A stretch of 64,000 bases of DNA from Oxalobacteraceae bacterium (GTDB lineage: Bacteria; Pseudomonadota; Gammaproteobacteria; Burkholderiales; Burkholderiaceae_D), in the NCBI GenBank assembly GCA_013284265.1, contig JABTBR010000031.1, forward strand, positions 19,174 to 83,173, given 5' to 3'. Positions 16,805 through 24,549 of the stretch are shown one piece after another. Below the pieces are notes generated by a model that was not told the origin of the DNA, did no database searches, and saw only the letters and a program-made list of their open reading frames with translations. Numbering within the stretch: position 1 is the stretch's first letter; each line of letters opens with the position of its first letter. A program made the position numbers and the translations under genes.

Positions 16805-18076
16805 ATGAAAATTGAACCAAGCAGCGCCGCCCCTCCCGCCATCGCCACCTGGCATGGCCGCGAAGTGCTGGTGGTGGAGGACAGCGTGGTGCAGCGCGCC
16901 TATCTGGTCGATCTGCTGCGCCAGCTCGGCTTCGGCACCGTGCTGGAGGCGGGCGATGGCAATGAGGCGCTCAGCGTGATCGAGGCGCACGGCGGCAATG
17001 CCCTGTTCCTGGTGCTGACCGACCTGGAAATGCCGGGCATGGACGGCATCGAGCTCACTTGCCAGCTGCGCGAACGCGATCTGGTGCAGCACCTGATCGT
17101 GGTCAGCGCGCGCGACCCGCGCCTGCTGGAAATCATTGAAAACATGAAGCTGGAAGATCCGTCCTTTGGCCTGTTGGGCACCCTGCTCAAGCCGGTCCAG
17201 AGCGAGTCGCTGGTGCAGCTGCTGAAACTGACCGAGGACGCGCCGGCCGCGCGCGGCGCGCACGCGGCCCAGGACCTGCCGACGCTGGAAGTGCTGGCGG
17301 CGGCGCTGGCGAACCAGGAATTCCTGCCTTACTTCCAGCCCAAGGTGGCCATGCAGAGCGGCCAACTGAAAGGGGTGGAAGCGCTGGCGCGCTGGCGCCG
17401 TGCCGACGGCACGCTGGTGCCGCCGCTGCAGTTCATCCCGGCGCTGGAAGGCTCGCCGCTGATGGCCGATTTCACGCTGGCGATCGTCCAGCAGGTGCTC
17501 GCGCGCATGCTCGACTGGCAGGCCGCCGGCCTGCCCCCGATGACGGTATCGATCAATCTGGCGGCCGACAACCTGGCCGAGCGCGGCTTCATCGACCGCC
17601 TGACGGCGCTGGTGCTGGCCAGCGGCGTGGCGCCGGCCGCGCTGGTGTGGGAAGTGACCGAGACCAGCGTGATGCGCCAGCTGTCGCAATCGCTGACCAA
17701 TCTGGGGCGGCTGCGGCTGATGGGCTTCGGGCTGGCGATGGACGATTTCGGCATCGGCTATTCGTCGATGCAGCAGTTCGCGCGCTGCCCGTTCACCGAA
17801 CTGAAGATCGACCGCGCCTTCGTGCACGGCGCGGCCCAGTGGCCGAACCGCCATGTGGTGCTGAAAAGCGCGCTCGAGCTGGGCCAGCGCCTGGGCGTGG
17901 CCACCGTGGCCGAAGGGGTCGAGACCGAGGCCGACTGGCAGCTGCTGCGCGACCTGGGCTGCGACATGGCGCAGGGTTATCTGCTGGCCAAGCCGATGCC
18001 GGCCGAGGAGCTGGTGGGCTGGATGCGCCAGGACCGGCGCCGTCTGCGCGCGCTGGCCGGGGGCTTAGGGATGTGA
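16805..18076 (+). CDS. REC-EAL response regulator, probable c-di-GMP phosphodiesterase
   Basis: A 423-residue two-domain protein. The receiver domain (about residues 18-145) has the acceptor Asp73 in LTDLEMPGMDG. The EAL domain (about 165-410) keeps the catalytic residues: EALARWR, SINLAADNL, VTETSVM, DDFGIGYSS, KIDRAFV and EGVETE. It therefore looks active in hydrolysing c-di-GMP to pGpG. Located 6 bp after cheB, it is probably phosphorylated by this operon's CheA, linking receptor signalling to c-di-GMP level rather than only to a motor. Confidence 0.92.
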   Translation: MKIEPSSAAPPAIATWHGREVLVVEDSVVQRAYLVDLLRQLGFGTVLEAGDGNEALSVIEAHGGNALFLVLTDLEMPGMDGIELTCQLRERDLVQHLIVVSARDPRLLEIIENMKLEDPSFGLLGTLLKPVQSESLVQLLKLTEDAPAARGAHAAQDLPTLEVLAAALANQEFLPYFQPKVAMQSGQLKGVEALARWRRADGTLVPPLQFIPALEGSPLMADFTLAIVQQVLARMLDWQAAGLPPMTVSINLAADNLAERGFIDRLTALVLASGVAPAALVWEVTETSVMRQLSQSLTNLGRLRLMGFGLAMDDFGIGYSSMQQFARCPFTELKIDRAFVHGAAQWPNRHVVLKSALELGQRLGVATVAEGVETEADWQLLRDLGCDMAQGYLLAKPMPAEELVGWMRQDRRRLRALAGGLGM

Positions 18077-18132
18077 GCCGGGATCGCCATTATTTGATGT
18101 GACTAAGCGCAGTATCATCGGGAGAGAGCAAG

Positions 18133-19809
18133 ATGTTTTCAAATCTGACGGTCAAGACAAAAATAAGCGGTCTGCTGGCGGTGGCGGTATTGGCGCTGCT
18201 GCTGGTCGTGATAATTTCCTTCCTGGGCTTGCAGCGGGGCGGGGAGATGCTCAACGAGGTGGGACGCAACCGCCTGCCCTCGGTGCAGGGTTTGATGATG
18301 ATGAACGAGGCCAAGACGGCGCTGCGCTCATCCAACCGCGCCGTCGACTCGCTGGCCATGTATCCCGAGCAGGCCGATGAACTGGCCCATGAACTCAAGC
18401 GCAAGGGCGAGATCATGGGCCGCTTCGACAAGGGCTGGAAGATTTATGACCCGCTGCCGCAGACGGCGGAAGAGGCGGTGATCTGGAAGCAGTTCGTCAA
18501 GGACTGGGATAACTGGAAGGCGCGCAATGGCAGTTTTGACGAGGCGCTGGCCCAGCTCATCCGGACCGACAAGGATAAGCGGCGCGAGCTGTTCCTTGGC
18601 TTGCACAAACTGATAGTGGAGAACCGGCCAGCCTTCCACGCGGTGGAGGAGGGACTGGACAAGCTGGTGGCGCTGAACATTAAATATGGCGACGACGCGG
18701 TCAAGGAAGCCGAAGCGGCGTCGGCCAGCGCGCTGCGCCAGATGTACATCGCGTCCGGCGTCGCGCTGGCGCTGCTGATGGCGATCGGCCTGGCGATCCT
18801 GGCCGGCATCTTGCGCCAGCTCGGCGGCGATCCCTCCTATGCGGCAGAAATCGTGCGTCAGGTGGCCGAGGGCGACTTGACCGCCGAAGTCGCGCTGAGG
18901 AGCGGGGACAGCACCAGCCTGTTGGCGGCGATGAAGATGATGATAGAGCGCCTGTCACAGGTGGTGCAGGAGGTCAACAACGGCGCCGAATCGCTGGCCA
19001 GCGCCTCCGAGGAAGTGAGCGCGACTGCGCAGTCGCTGTCGCAGGCGGCCAGCGAGCAGGCCGCCGGCACCGAAGAGACCAGCGCCTCGGTCGAGCAGAT
19101 GACCGCCTCGATCTCGCAGAACACCGAGAATGCCAAGGTCACCGACAGCATCGCCAGCAAGGCCGCGCTGGAGGCCACCGAGGGCGGCGAGGCGGTCAAG
19201 TCGACCGTGTTGGCGATGCAGCAGATCGCCAAAAAGATCAGCATCATCGACGACATCGCCTACCAGACCAATTTGCTGGCGCTGAACGCGGCCATCGAGG
19301 CGGCCCGCGCCGGCGAGCATGGCAAGGGCTTCGCCGTGGTCGCGGCCGAGGTGCGCAAGCTGGCCGAACGCAGCCAGGTGGCGGCCCAGGAGATCGAACA
19401 GGTGGCATCAAGCAGCGTGGAGCTGGCCGAGAAGGCCGGCAAGCTGCTGGGCGAGATGGTGCCGAACATCCGCCGCACCTCCGACCTGGTGCAGGAAATC
19501 ACGGCCGCCTCGGAAGAGCAGGCTTCCGGCGTGGGCCAGATCAACTCGGCCGTGACCCAGCTGAGCCAGACCACCCAGCAGAACGCGTCCAGTTCCGAAG
19601 AGCTGGCGGCCACCGCCGAAGAGATGAGCGGCCAGGCCGAGCAGCTGCAGCAGACCATGTCCTTCTTCAAGCTGGCCGGTGCCAAGCGGGCTGGCGCCGC
19701 GCCGCGCCAGTCCACGCGCGCTTCCATGAAGCTAAGCCAGAACTATGCTGGCAGTCGCAAGATGAACGACATGAAGGAACCGGACGAAGCCCATTTCACC
19801 AAGTTTTGA
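18133..19809 (+). CDS. Methyl-accepting chemotaxis protein with four-helix-bundle-type periplasmic domain (twin 1)
   Basis: A 558-residue transmembrane chemoreceptor. The first membrane helix is at about 12-32, a helical periplasmic sensor at about 33-195 and the second helix near 198-218. A HAMP domain follows, then a long cytoplasmic hairpin with the canonical tip containing DDIAYQTNLLALNAAIEAARAGE. The chain ends PDEAHFTKF, whose last five residues fit the generic x-[HFYW]-x2-[HFYW] tether consensus for CheR/CheB. It begins 56 bp after the REC-EAL gene with GGAGAG upstream. The cytoplasmic half is almost identical to that of the next gene; the sensor domains differ. Confidence 0.93.
   Translation: MFSNLTVKTKISGLLAVAVLALLLVVIISFLGLQRGGEMLNEVGRNRLPSVQGLMMMNEAKTALRSSNRAVDSLAMYPEQADELAHELKRKGEIMGRFDKGWKIYDPLPQTAEEAVIWKQFVKDWDNWKARNGSFDEALAQLIRTDKDKRRELFLGLHKLIVENRPAFHAVEEGLDKLVALNIKYGDDAVKEAEAASASALRQMYIASGVALALLMAIGLAILAGILRQLGGDPSYAAEIVRQVAEGDLTAEVALRSGDSTSLLAAMKMMIERLSQVVQEVNNGAESLASASEEVSATAQSLSQAASEQAAGTEETSASVEQMTASISQNTENAKVTDSIASKAALEATEGGEAVKSTVLAMQQIAKKISIIDDIAYQTNLLALNAAIEAARAGEHGKGFAVVAAEVRKLAERSQVAAQEIEQVASSSVELAEKAGKLLGEMVPNIRRTSDLVQEITAASEEQASGVGQINSAVTQLSQTTQQNASSSEELAATAEEMSGQAEQLQQTMSFFKLAGAKRAGAAPRQSTRASMKLSQNYAGSRKMNDMKEPDEAHFTKF
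18946..19677 (+). repeat. Duplicated MCP signalling-domain DNA, unit 1
   Basis: About 730 bp encoding the cytoplasmic hairpin, nearly identical base for base to the matching stretch of the next MCP gene (about 20687-21418). The flanking sensor-domain DNA is clearly more diverged. Confidence 0.85.
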
Positions 19810-19871
19810 ATACCGGCGACAGCGGAATTCGCCGACAACAACGATAAGCAGTACATAACTGGGGCCACACT

Positions 19872-21572
19872 ATGTTTTCAGGTTTGACGGTACGCACTAA
19901 AATTGTCGCCTTGCTCGCGGTGGCGGTGCTGGCTTTGCTGGTTGTGGTCGTGATTTCCTACCAGGGCCTGAAGAAGGAAGGGGAAATGCTCGATGAACTG
20001 GGCAAAAATCGCATGCCCTCGGTGCAGGGCCTGATGGCCATGAACGAGGCCAAGACCGCCCTTCGTTCGGCCAATCGGGCGGTCGATGCGCTGATCGCCT
20101 ACCCGGAAGAAACGGCGGAGATGTCGAATCAGCTCAAGCGCAAAAGTGAAATCATGGCGACCTTTGAAAAGGCATGGAAACTGTATGATGACCTGCCGCA
20201 GGCGAGTGACGAAGCCGTGCTGTGGAAGCAGTTCGTTAAGCAATGGGATAGCTGGAAACAGAAGGACGCCAACTTCAACGACCTGCTGACGCAGTTGATT
20301 CGTGCGGACAAGGACAAGCGCCGCGAGCTGTTTGTCGCGCTGCACAAGACGCTGATGGACAACCGGGATGCCTTCCATGCTGTCGATGACAGCCTGGACA
20401 AGCTGGTGGCGATGAACGTCAAATATGGCGAAGACGCGGTCAAGGAGGCGGAAGTGGCCTCGGCCAGCGCGCTGCGCCAGATGATGATCGCCTCGGTCGT
20501 CGCGCTGGTGCTGCTGATCGGGATTGGCCTGGCGATCTTGAGCGGCATTCTGCGCCAGCTGGGCGGCGACCCTTCCTATGCCGCGGAGATTGTCAACCGG
20601 GTGGCCGAGGGCGATCTGACCGCCGAGGTGGTGCTCAAGCGTGGCGACACCACCAGCCTGCTGGCGGCGATGAAGATGATGATAGAACGGCTGTCGCAGG
20701 TGGTACAGGAGGTGAACAACGGCGCCGAATCGCTGGCCAGCGCCTCCGAGGAAGTCAGTGCCACGGCGCAGTCGCTGTCGCAGGCGGCCAGCGAGCAGGC
20801 CGCCGGCACCGAAGAGACCAGCGCCTCGGTCGAGCAGATGACGGCCTCGATCTCGCAGAACACCGAAAACGCCAAAGTCACCGACAGCATCGCCAGCAAG
20901 GCCGCGCTGGAGGCCACCGAGGGCGGCGAGGCGGTCAAGTCCACCGTGGCGGCGATGCAGCAGATCGCCAAGAAAATCAGCATCATCGACGATATCGCCT
21001 ACCAGACCAATCTGCTGGCGCTGAACGCGGCCATCGAGGCGGCGCGCGCCGGCGAGCATGGCAAGGGTTTTGCGGTGGTCGCGGCCGAGGTACGCAAGCT
21101 GGCCGAACGCAGCCAGGTGGCGGCCCAGGAAATCGAACAGGTGGCATCAAGCAGCGTGGAGCTGGCCGAGAAGGCCGGCAAGCTGCTCGGCGAAATGGTG
21201 CCGAATATCCGCCGCACCTCCGACCTGGTGCAGGAAATCACGGCCGCCTCGGAAGAGCAGGCCTCGGGCGTGGGCCAGATCAATGCGGCCGTCACCCAGC
21301 TGAGCCAGACCACCCAGCAGAACGCGTCGAGCTCCGAGGAGCTGGCGGCCACCGCCGAAGAGATGAGCGGCCAGGCCGAGCAGCTGCAGCAGACCATGTC
21401 CTTCTTTAAACTGGCCGGTAGCGGTGCCGTGCGCGGTGGCGCCCCGGCGCGGCGCCAGACCCGCTCCAGTCCGGGCGCCGGCAAATCCGGCGCCCCGCGC
21501 GGCAGCCTCGCCTTGAACCGCACCATGAGCGAGATGAGTGATCCGGACGAGTCGCATTTCGTCAAGTTCTAG
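19872..21572 (+). CDS. Methyl-accepting chemotaxis protein with four-helix-bundle-type periplasmic domain (twin 2)
   Basis: A 566-residue paralogue of the previous receptor, with the same order: membrane helix at about 12-32, periplasmic four-helix-type domain, second helix near 198-218, HAMP, signalling hairpin. The sensor region shares the overall pattern (FSGLTVRTKI; RMPSVQGLMAMNEAKTALRS) but differs at many sites, so ligand range may differ. After the hairpin a variable Gly/Arg/Ser linker leads to PDESHFVKF at the C-terminus, the same tail as twin 1. It has its own 5' region of 62 bp and is followed by a terminator. Confidence 0.93.
   Translation: MFSGLTVRTKIVALLAVAVLALLVVVVISYQGLKKEGEMLDELGKNRMPSVQGLMAMNEAKTALRSANRAVDALIAYPEETAEMSNQLKRKSEIMATFEKAWKLYDDLPQASDEAVLWKQFVKQWDSWKQKDANFNDLLTQLIRADKDKRRELFVALHKTLMDNRDAFHAVDDSLDKLVAMNVKYGEDAVKEAEVASASALRQMMIASVVALVLLIGIGLAILSGILRQLGGDPSYAAEIVNRVAEGDLTAEVVLKRGDTTSLLAAMKMMIERLSQVVQEVNNGAESLASASEEVSATAQSLSQAASEQAAGTEETSASVEQMTASISQNTENAKVTDSIASKAALEATEGGEAVKSTVAAMQQIAKKISIIDDIAYQTNLLALNAAIEAARAGEHGKGFAVVAAEVRKLAERSQVAAQEIEQVASSSVELAEKAGKLLGEMVPNIRRTSDLVQEITAASEEQASGVGQINAAVTQLSQTTQQNASSSEELAATAEEMSGQAEQLQQTMSFFKLAGSGAVRGGAPARRQTRSSPGAGKSGAPRGSLALNRTMSEMSDPDESHFVKF
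20687..21418 (+). repeat. Duplicated MCP signalling-domain DNA, unit 2
   Basis: Partner of the 18946-19677 stretch. Most differences between the two are silent third-position changes, which suggests recent duplication or ongoing gene conversion. Confidence 0.85.
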
Positions 21573-21593
21573 CCACTATCGGCAAGTCGCAAT

Positions 21594-21625
21594 AAGCAAA
21601 GGCCCTTTGAGGGCCTTTGCTTTGT
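21594..21625. terminator. Terminator between the second MCP gene and the convergent methyltransferase gene
   Basis: Perfect 12-bp stem AAGCAAAGGCCC / GGGCCTTTGCTT with a TTTGA loop, followed by TGTT on the plus strand. Confidence 0.85.
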
Positions 21626-21648
21626 TGACTACCGCTGTTTGCGCAGAT

Positions 21649-22458
21649 TTATTTGACGAACTTCAGCGTCATGCGGTCGCTCTCGCCGATGGCGGCGTAT
21701 TTGGCGCGGTCCTCGTCCTTGTTGGCGTAGGTCGGCGGCAGCGCCCAGACGCCATTCTTGTGGTCGGCCTTGTCCTTGGGGTTGGCATTGACTTCCGACT
21801 TGGCCGCCAGCTTGAAGCCGGCCGCTTCGGCCAGGCCGATCACATAGGCTTCCGACATATAGCCGCTGCTGGCCTTGGCGTCCTGGGTCTGGCCGGCCGG
21901 CAGGCGGTGGTCGACCACGCCGAACACGCCGCCCGGCTTCAGGGTGGTGTAGATGCTGGCGAACAGGGTCTTCATATTGTCCGGGCCTTCGCCGATCCAG
22001 TTATGGATGTTACGGAAGGTTAGCACCATGTCGACGCTGCCGGCCGGGGCCAGCTCGTATTTGCGCGGCGGCTCGAATACACCCAGTTGCACCTTGTTGA
22101 AAGCTTCCGGCTTGGCGTTCAGGCGCGCGATGAAGCGTTCGGCGCCGCGGCGCGCATCCGCATCGGGCGAGGCCAGTTCATTGGTGCCGGCGATCAGCTT
22201 GCCGTTGGCGCGCAGATAGGGCGCCAGGATCTCGGTGTACCAGCCGCCGCCGGGCGCCAGCTCGACCACGGTCATGGTCGGCTTGATGCCGAAGAAGGTC
22301 AGCGTTTCGTAGGGATGGCGGGCGCCGTCGCGCAGCACATTGGCGGGCGTGCGCGCGCTGCCGGCGATGGCGGCCTTGAGGGCGTCGTCGGCCATGGCGG
22401 CGCCGTTCGCGCCCAGCACCAGAGTGGTCGCCAGCGCGGCCAGAATAAATCGTTTCAT
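21649..22458 (-). CDS. Exported class I SAM-methyltransferase-like protein
   Basis: A 269-residue protein with an N-terminal signal peptide (MKRFILAALATTLVLGANGAAMA) followed by a methyltransferase-like Rossmann fold. The glycine motif is VVELAPGGGWYTEIL, with FRNIHNW and LKPGGVFGVVDHR as later motifs. It resembles COG4798-type predicted methyltransferases. The ATG at 22458 is preceded by AGGAGA. A SAM-dependent enzyme is not expected in the periplasm, where SAM is not known to be supplied, so the real activity is open. It is single and divergent from the TldD operon. Confidence 0.8.
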   Translation of the reverse strand: MKRFILAALATTLVLGANGAAMADDALKAAIAGSARTPANVLRDGARHPYETLTFFGIKPTMTVVELAPGGGWYTEILAPYLRANGKLIAGTNELASPDADARRGAERFIARLNAKPEAFNKVQLGVFEPPRKYELAPAGSVDMVLTFRNIHNWIGEGPDNMKTLFASIYTTLKPGGVFGVVDHRLPAGQTQDAKASSGYMSEAYVIGLAEAAGFKLAAKSEVNANPKDKADHKNGVWALPPTYANKDEDRAKYAAIGESDRMTLKFVK

Positions 22459-22637
22459 GCAAAGTCTCCTGATAGTCCTGATTGTTCGGTCGTATAGGGA
22501 TGGGCGACGCGGTCCTGCTCGCCCTGCGCCGATCATCCGGCAAGCTTGTTAAATGGTCAAGCGATTTGGGATGAGGCGCCGCCGCCGCGGGATGGCGGAA
22601 AAATCGCCGTCAATCCCCGGCACCGGCGAACAGGCGC

Positions 22638-22687
22638 CGGACACTTTCCGGACAGTGCGCGGACAGTGTGCGGACACTTCGGACACT
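22638..22687 (+). promoter_or_regulatory. Phased CGGACA(C/G) direct-repeat array, candidate enhancer for a sigma-54 activator
   Basis: GGACA occurs at 22639, 22650, 22661, 22672 and 22681, each preceded by C and followed by C/G then T. The first four are exactly 11 bp apart, one helical turn. The array ends about 50 bp upstream of the sigma-54 promoter at 22738, a normal enhancer position. A similar array precedes the sigma-54 promoter at 49580 (minus). Confidence 0.75.
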
Positions 22688-22737
22688 TCCTTGCACGTCA
22701 ATCCACCATTTTGCGGGGCGGGCGGGTTTTTGTGCCG

Positions 22738-22753
22738 TGGCACACAATTTGCC
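22738..22753 (+). promoter_or_regulatory. Sigma-54 (-24/-12) promoter of the TldD/MoxR operon
   Basis: TGGCACACAATTTGCC matches the RpoN consensus TGGCACG-N4-TTGC with correct spacing between the GG and GC elements. It lies about 140 bp upstream of the tldD-like start at 22895. The rest of the 22459-22894 gap shows no other clear signal. Confidence 0.8.
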
Positions 22754-22894
22754 TTACACGTTTCTTATTCAGCCGTTAAGATTGCACAGCATTCTCCGAC
22801 ACGGCGAATACCAGTAAGCGAGTCACAGCGAACAAAAAAAACCGCGCAGCCACAAGCCGCGCTCCCAGCGTATAAGCGTTTTTTTGGAGAGACA

Positions 22895-24532
22895 ATGGAA
22901 CGACGTGCATTCCTCAATATCAGCGGTCTGGCTTTGGGCACGATGCTGCTGCCCGCCTTCGGCCGCGCCATCGCGGCCGAAGAGCTGCTCCAGCCCATGG
23001 CTTTGCGGTTCAAGAAGATGCTGGCCGATACCGCCCTGACGGCGGCCACCCAGGCCGGCGCCAGCTACTGCGACGTGCGGGTGGGCCGCTACCTGAACCA
23101 GTTCATCACCACCCGCGACCTGAATATTGAAAACGTCACCAACACCGAGTCGGCTGGTGTGGGCGTGCGCGTGATCGCCAATGGCGCCTACGGCTTCGCC
23201 GCCACCAACGATATGTCGCCCGACGGCGTGGCCGGCGCCGCGCGCCAGGCCGTGGCCATCGCGCGTGCCAACGCCAGGCTGCAGACCGAGTCGGTGCAAC
23301 TGGCCCCCGTCAAGGGCGTGGGCGAGGTTGCCTGGGCCACGCCCTACAAGAAGGATTGGCGCACGGTGCCGATCAAGGAAAAGGCCGAGCTGCTGATCGC
23401 CGCCAACAAGGCCGGCATGGATGGCGGCGCGAGCTTCATGCAGTCCTTGCTGTTCCAGGTGAACCAGCAAAAATACTTCGCCTCCACCGACGGCTCCTAT
23501 ATCGACCAGGACCTGCACCGCCTGTGGATGCCGGTGTTCGCCACCGCCGTGGACAAGACCAGTAACAAGTTCCGTTCGCGCCAGGGCCTGTCCTCGCCGG
23601 TGGGCATGGGCTATGAATACCTGGACGCGCGCCCGGAAGACAAGGTCAAGGCGGCCGGCGGCGTGTGCACGCTGTACCGCAATTCCTACGACCTGATCGA
23701 AGACGCGCGCGCCTGCGGCCAGCAGGCCAGGCAGAAGCTCGGCGCCAAGTCGGTCGAACCAGGCAAATACGACCTGGTGCTCAGCCCCGAGCACCTGTGG
23801 CTGACCATCCATGAATCGGTGGGCCACCCGACCGAACTCGATCGCGTGCTCGGCTACGAAGCCAATTTCGCCGGCACCAGCTTCGCCACGCTGGACAAAT
23901 GGCAGAGCAAGAAATTCAAGTACGGCTCGGACATCGTCAACATCGTGGCCGACAAGACCACGCCAGGTTCGCTGGCCAACGTCGGCTACGACGACGAAGG
24001 CGTCAAGTGCAAGCGCTGGGACATCATCAAGGACGGCATGCTGGTCAACTACCAGGCCACGCGCGACCAGGCCCACATCCTCGGCGAGAAGGAGTCGCAT
24101 GGCTGCTCGTATGCGGACAACTGGAGCAGCGTGCAGTTCCAGCGCATGCCCAATGTGTCTCTGCAGGCGGGCAAGAAGAAGCTGACGCCGGACGAGATGG
24201 TCAAGGACGTCAAGAAGGGCATCTACATCGTCGGCGACGGTTCCTTCTCGATCGACCAGCAGCGCTACAACTTCCAGTTCGGCGGCCAGTTGTACTACGA
24301 GATCAAGAACGGCAAGATCGGCGCGCAGCTCGAAGATGTGGCCTACCAGTCGAATACCCAGGAATTCTGGAATGCCTGCAGCGCCATCTGCGATGAGCGC
24401 GACTGGCGCATGGGCGGCTCCTTCTTCGATGGGAAAGGCCAGCCTAGCCAGGTGAGCGTGGTGTCGCATGGCGCCTCCACTGCCCGCTTCAACGGCATCA
24501 ACGTCATCAACACCGCCCGCAAGATCGGCTAA
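22895..24532 (+). CDS. Tat-exported TldD-family metallopeptidase (copy 1)
   Basis: A 545-residue TldD/PmbA-family protein. TldD with TldE forms a protease that degrades unfolded peptides and helps mature microcin B17 and degrade CcdA in E. coli (established for the family). The HExxxH zinc motif is HESVGH at about 306-311. Unlike cytoplasmic TldD, it starts MERRAFLNISGLALGTM, a twin-arginine signal, so export is predicted. The usual C-terminal CGKxGQ ligand region reads FDGKGQ, without Cys. The ATG at 22895 has GGAGAG upstream; the longer open frame before it is the leader. It is the first gene of an operon with a TldE-like partner 17 bp downstream. Confidence 0.9.
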   Translation: MERRAFLNISGLALGTMLLPAFGRAIAAEELLQPMALRFKKMLADTALTAATQAGASYCDVRVGRYLNQFITTRDLNIENVTNTESAGVGVRVIANGAYGFAATNDMSPDGVAGAARQAVAIARANARLQTESVQLAPVKGVGEVAWATPYKKDWRTVPIKEKAELLIAANKAGMDGGASFMQSLLFQVNQQKYFASTDGSYIDQDLHRLWMPVFATAVDKTSNKFRSRQGLSSPVGMGYEYLDARPEDKVKAAGGVCTLYRNSYDLIEDARACGQQARQKLGAKSVEPGKYDLVLSPEHLWLTIHESVGHPTELDRVLGYEANFAGTSFATLDKWQSKKFKYGSDIVNIVADKTTPGSLANVGYDDEGVKCKRWDIIKDGMLVNYQATRDQAHILGEKESHGCSYADNWSSVQFQRMPNVSLQAGKKKLTPDEMVKDVKKGIYIVGDGSFSIDQQRYNFQFGGQLYYEIKNGKIGAQLEDVAYQSNTQEFWNACSAICDERDWRMGGSFFDGKGQPSQVSVVSHGASTARFNGINVINTARKIG

Positions 24533-24549
24533 GCCTGGAGAATTTTGAG

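Noticed and set aside
22638..22687. CGGACA repeats read as a CRISPR-like or simple satellite repeat
   Set aside because: Units are too short and there are no spacers; the 11-bp phasing and promoter position fit a protein-binding array better.
22553..22894. In-frame N-terminal extension of the first TldD
   Set aside because: It would place the sigma-54 promoter and the repeat array inside a coding region and bury the Tat signal; the ATG at 22895 has a ribosome-binding site.
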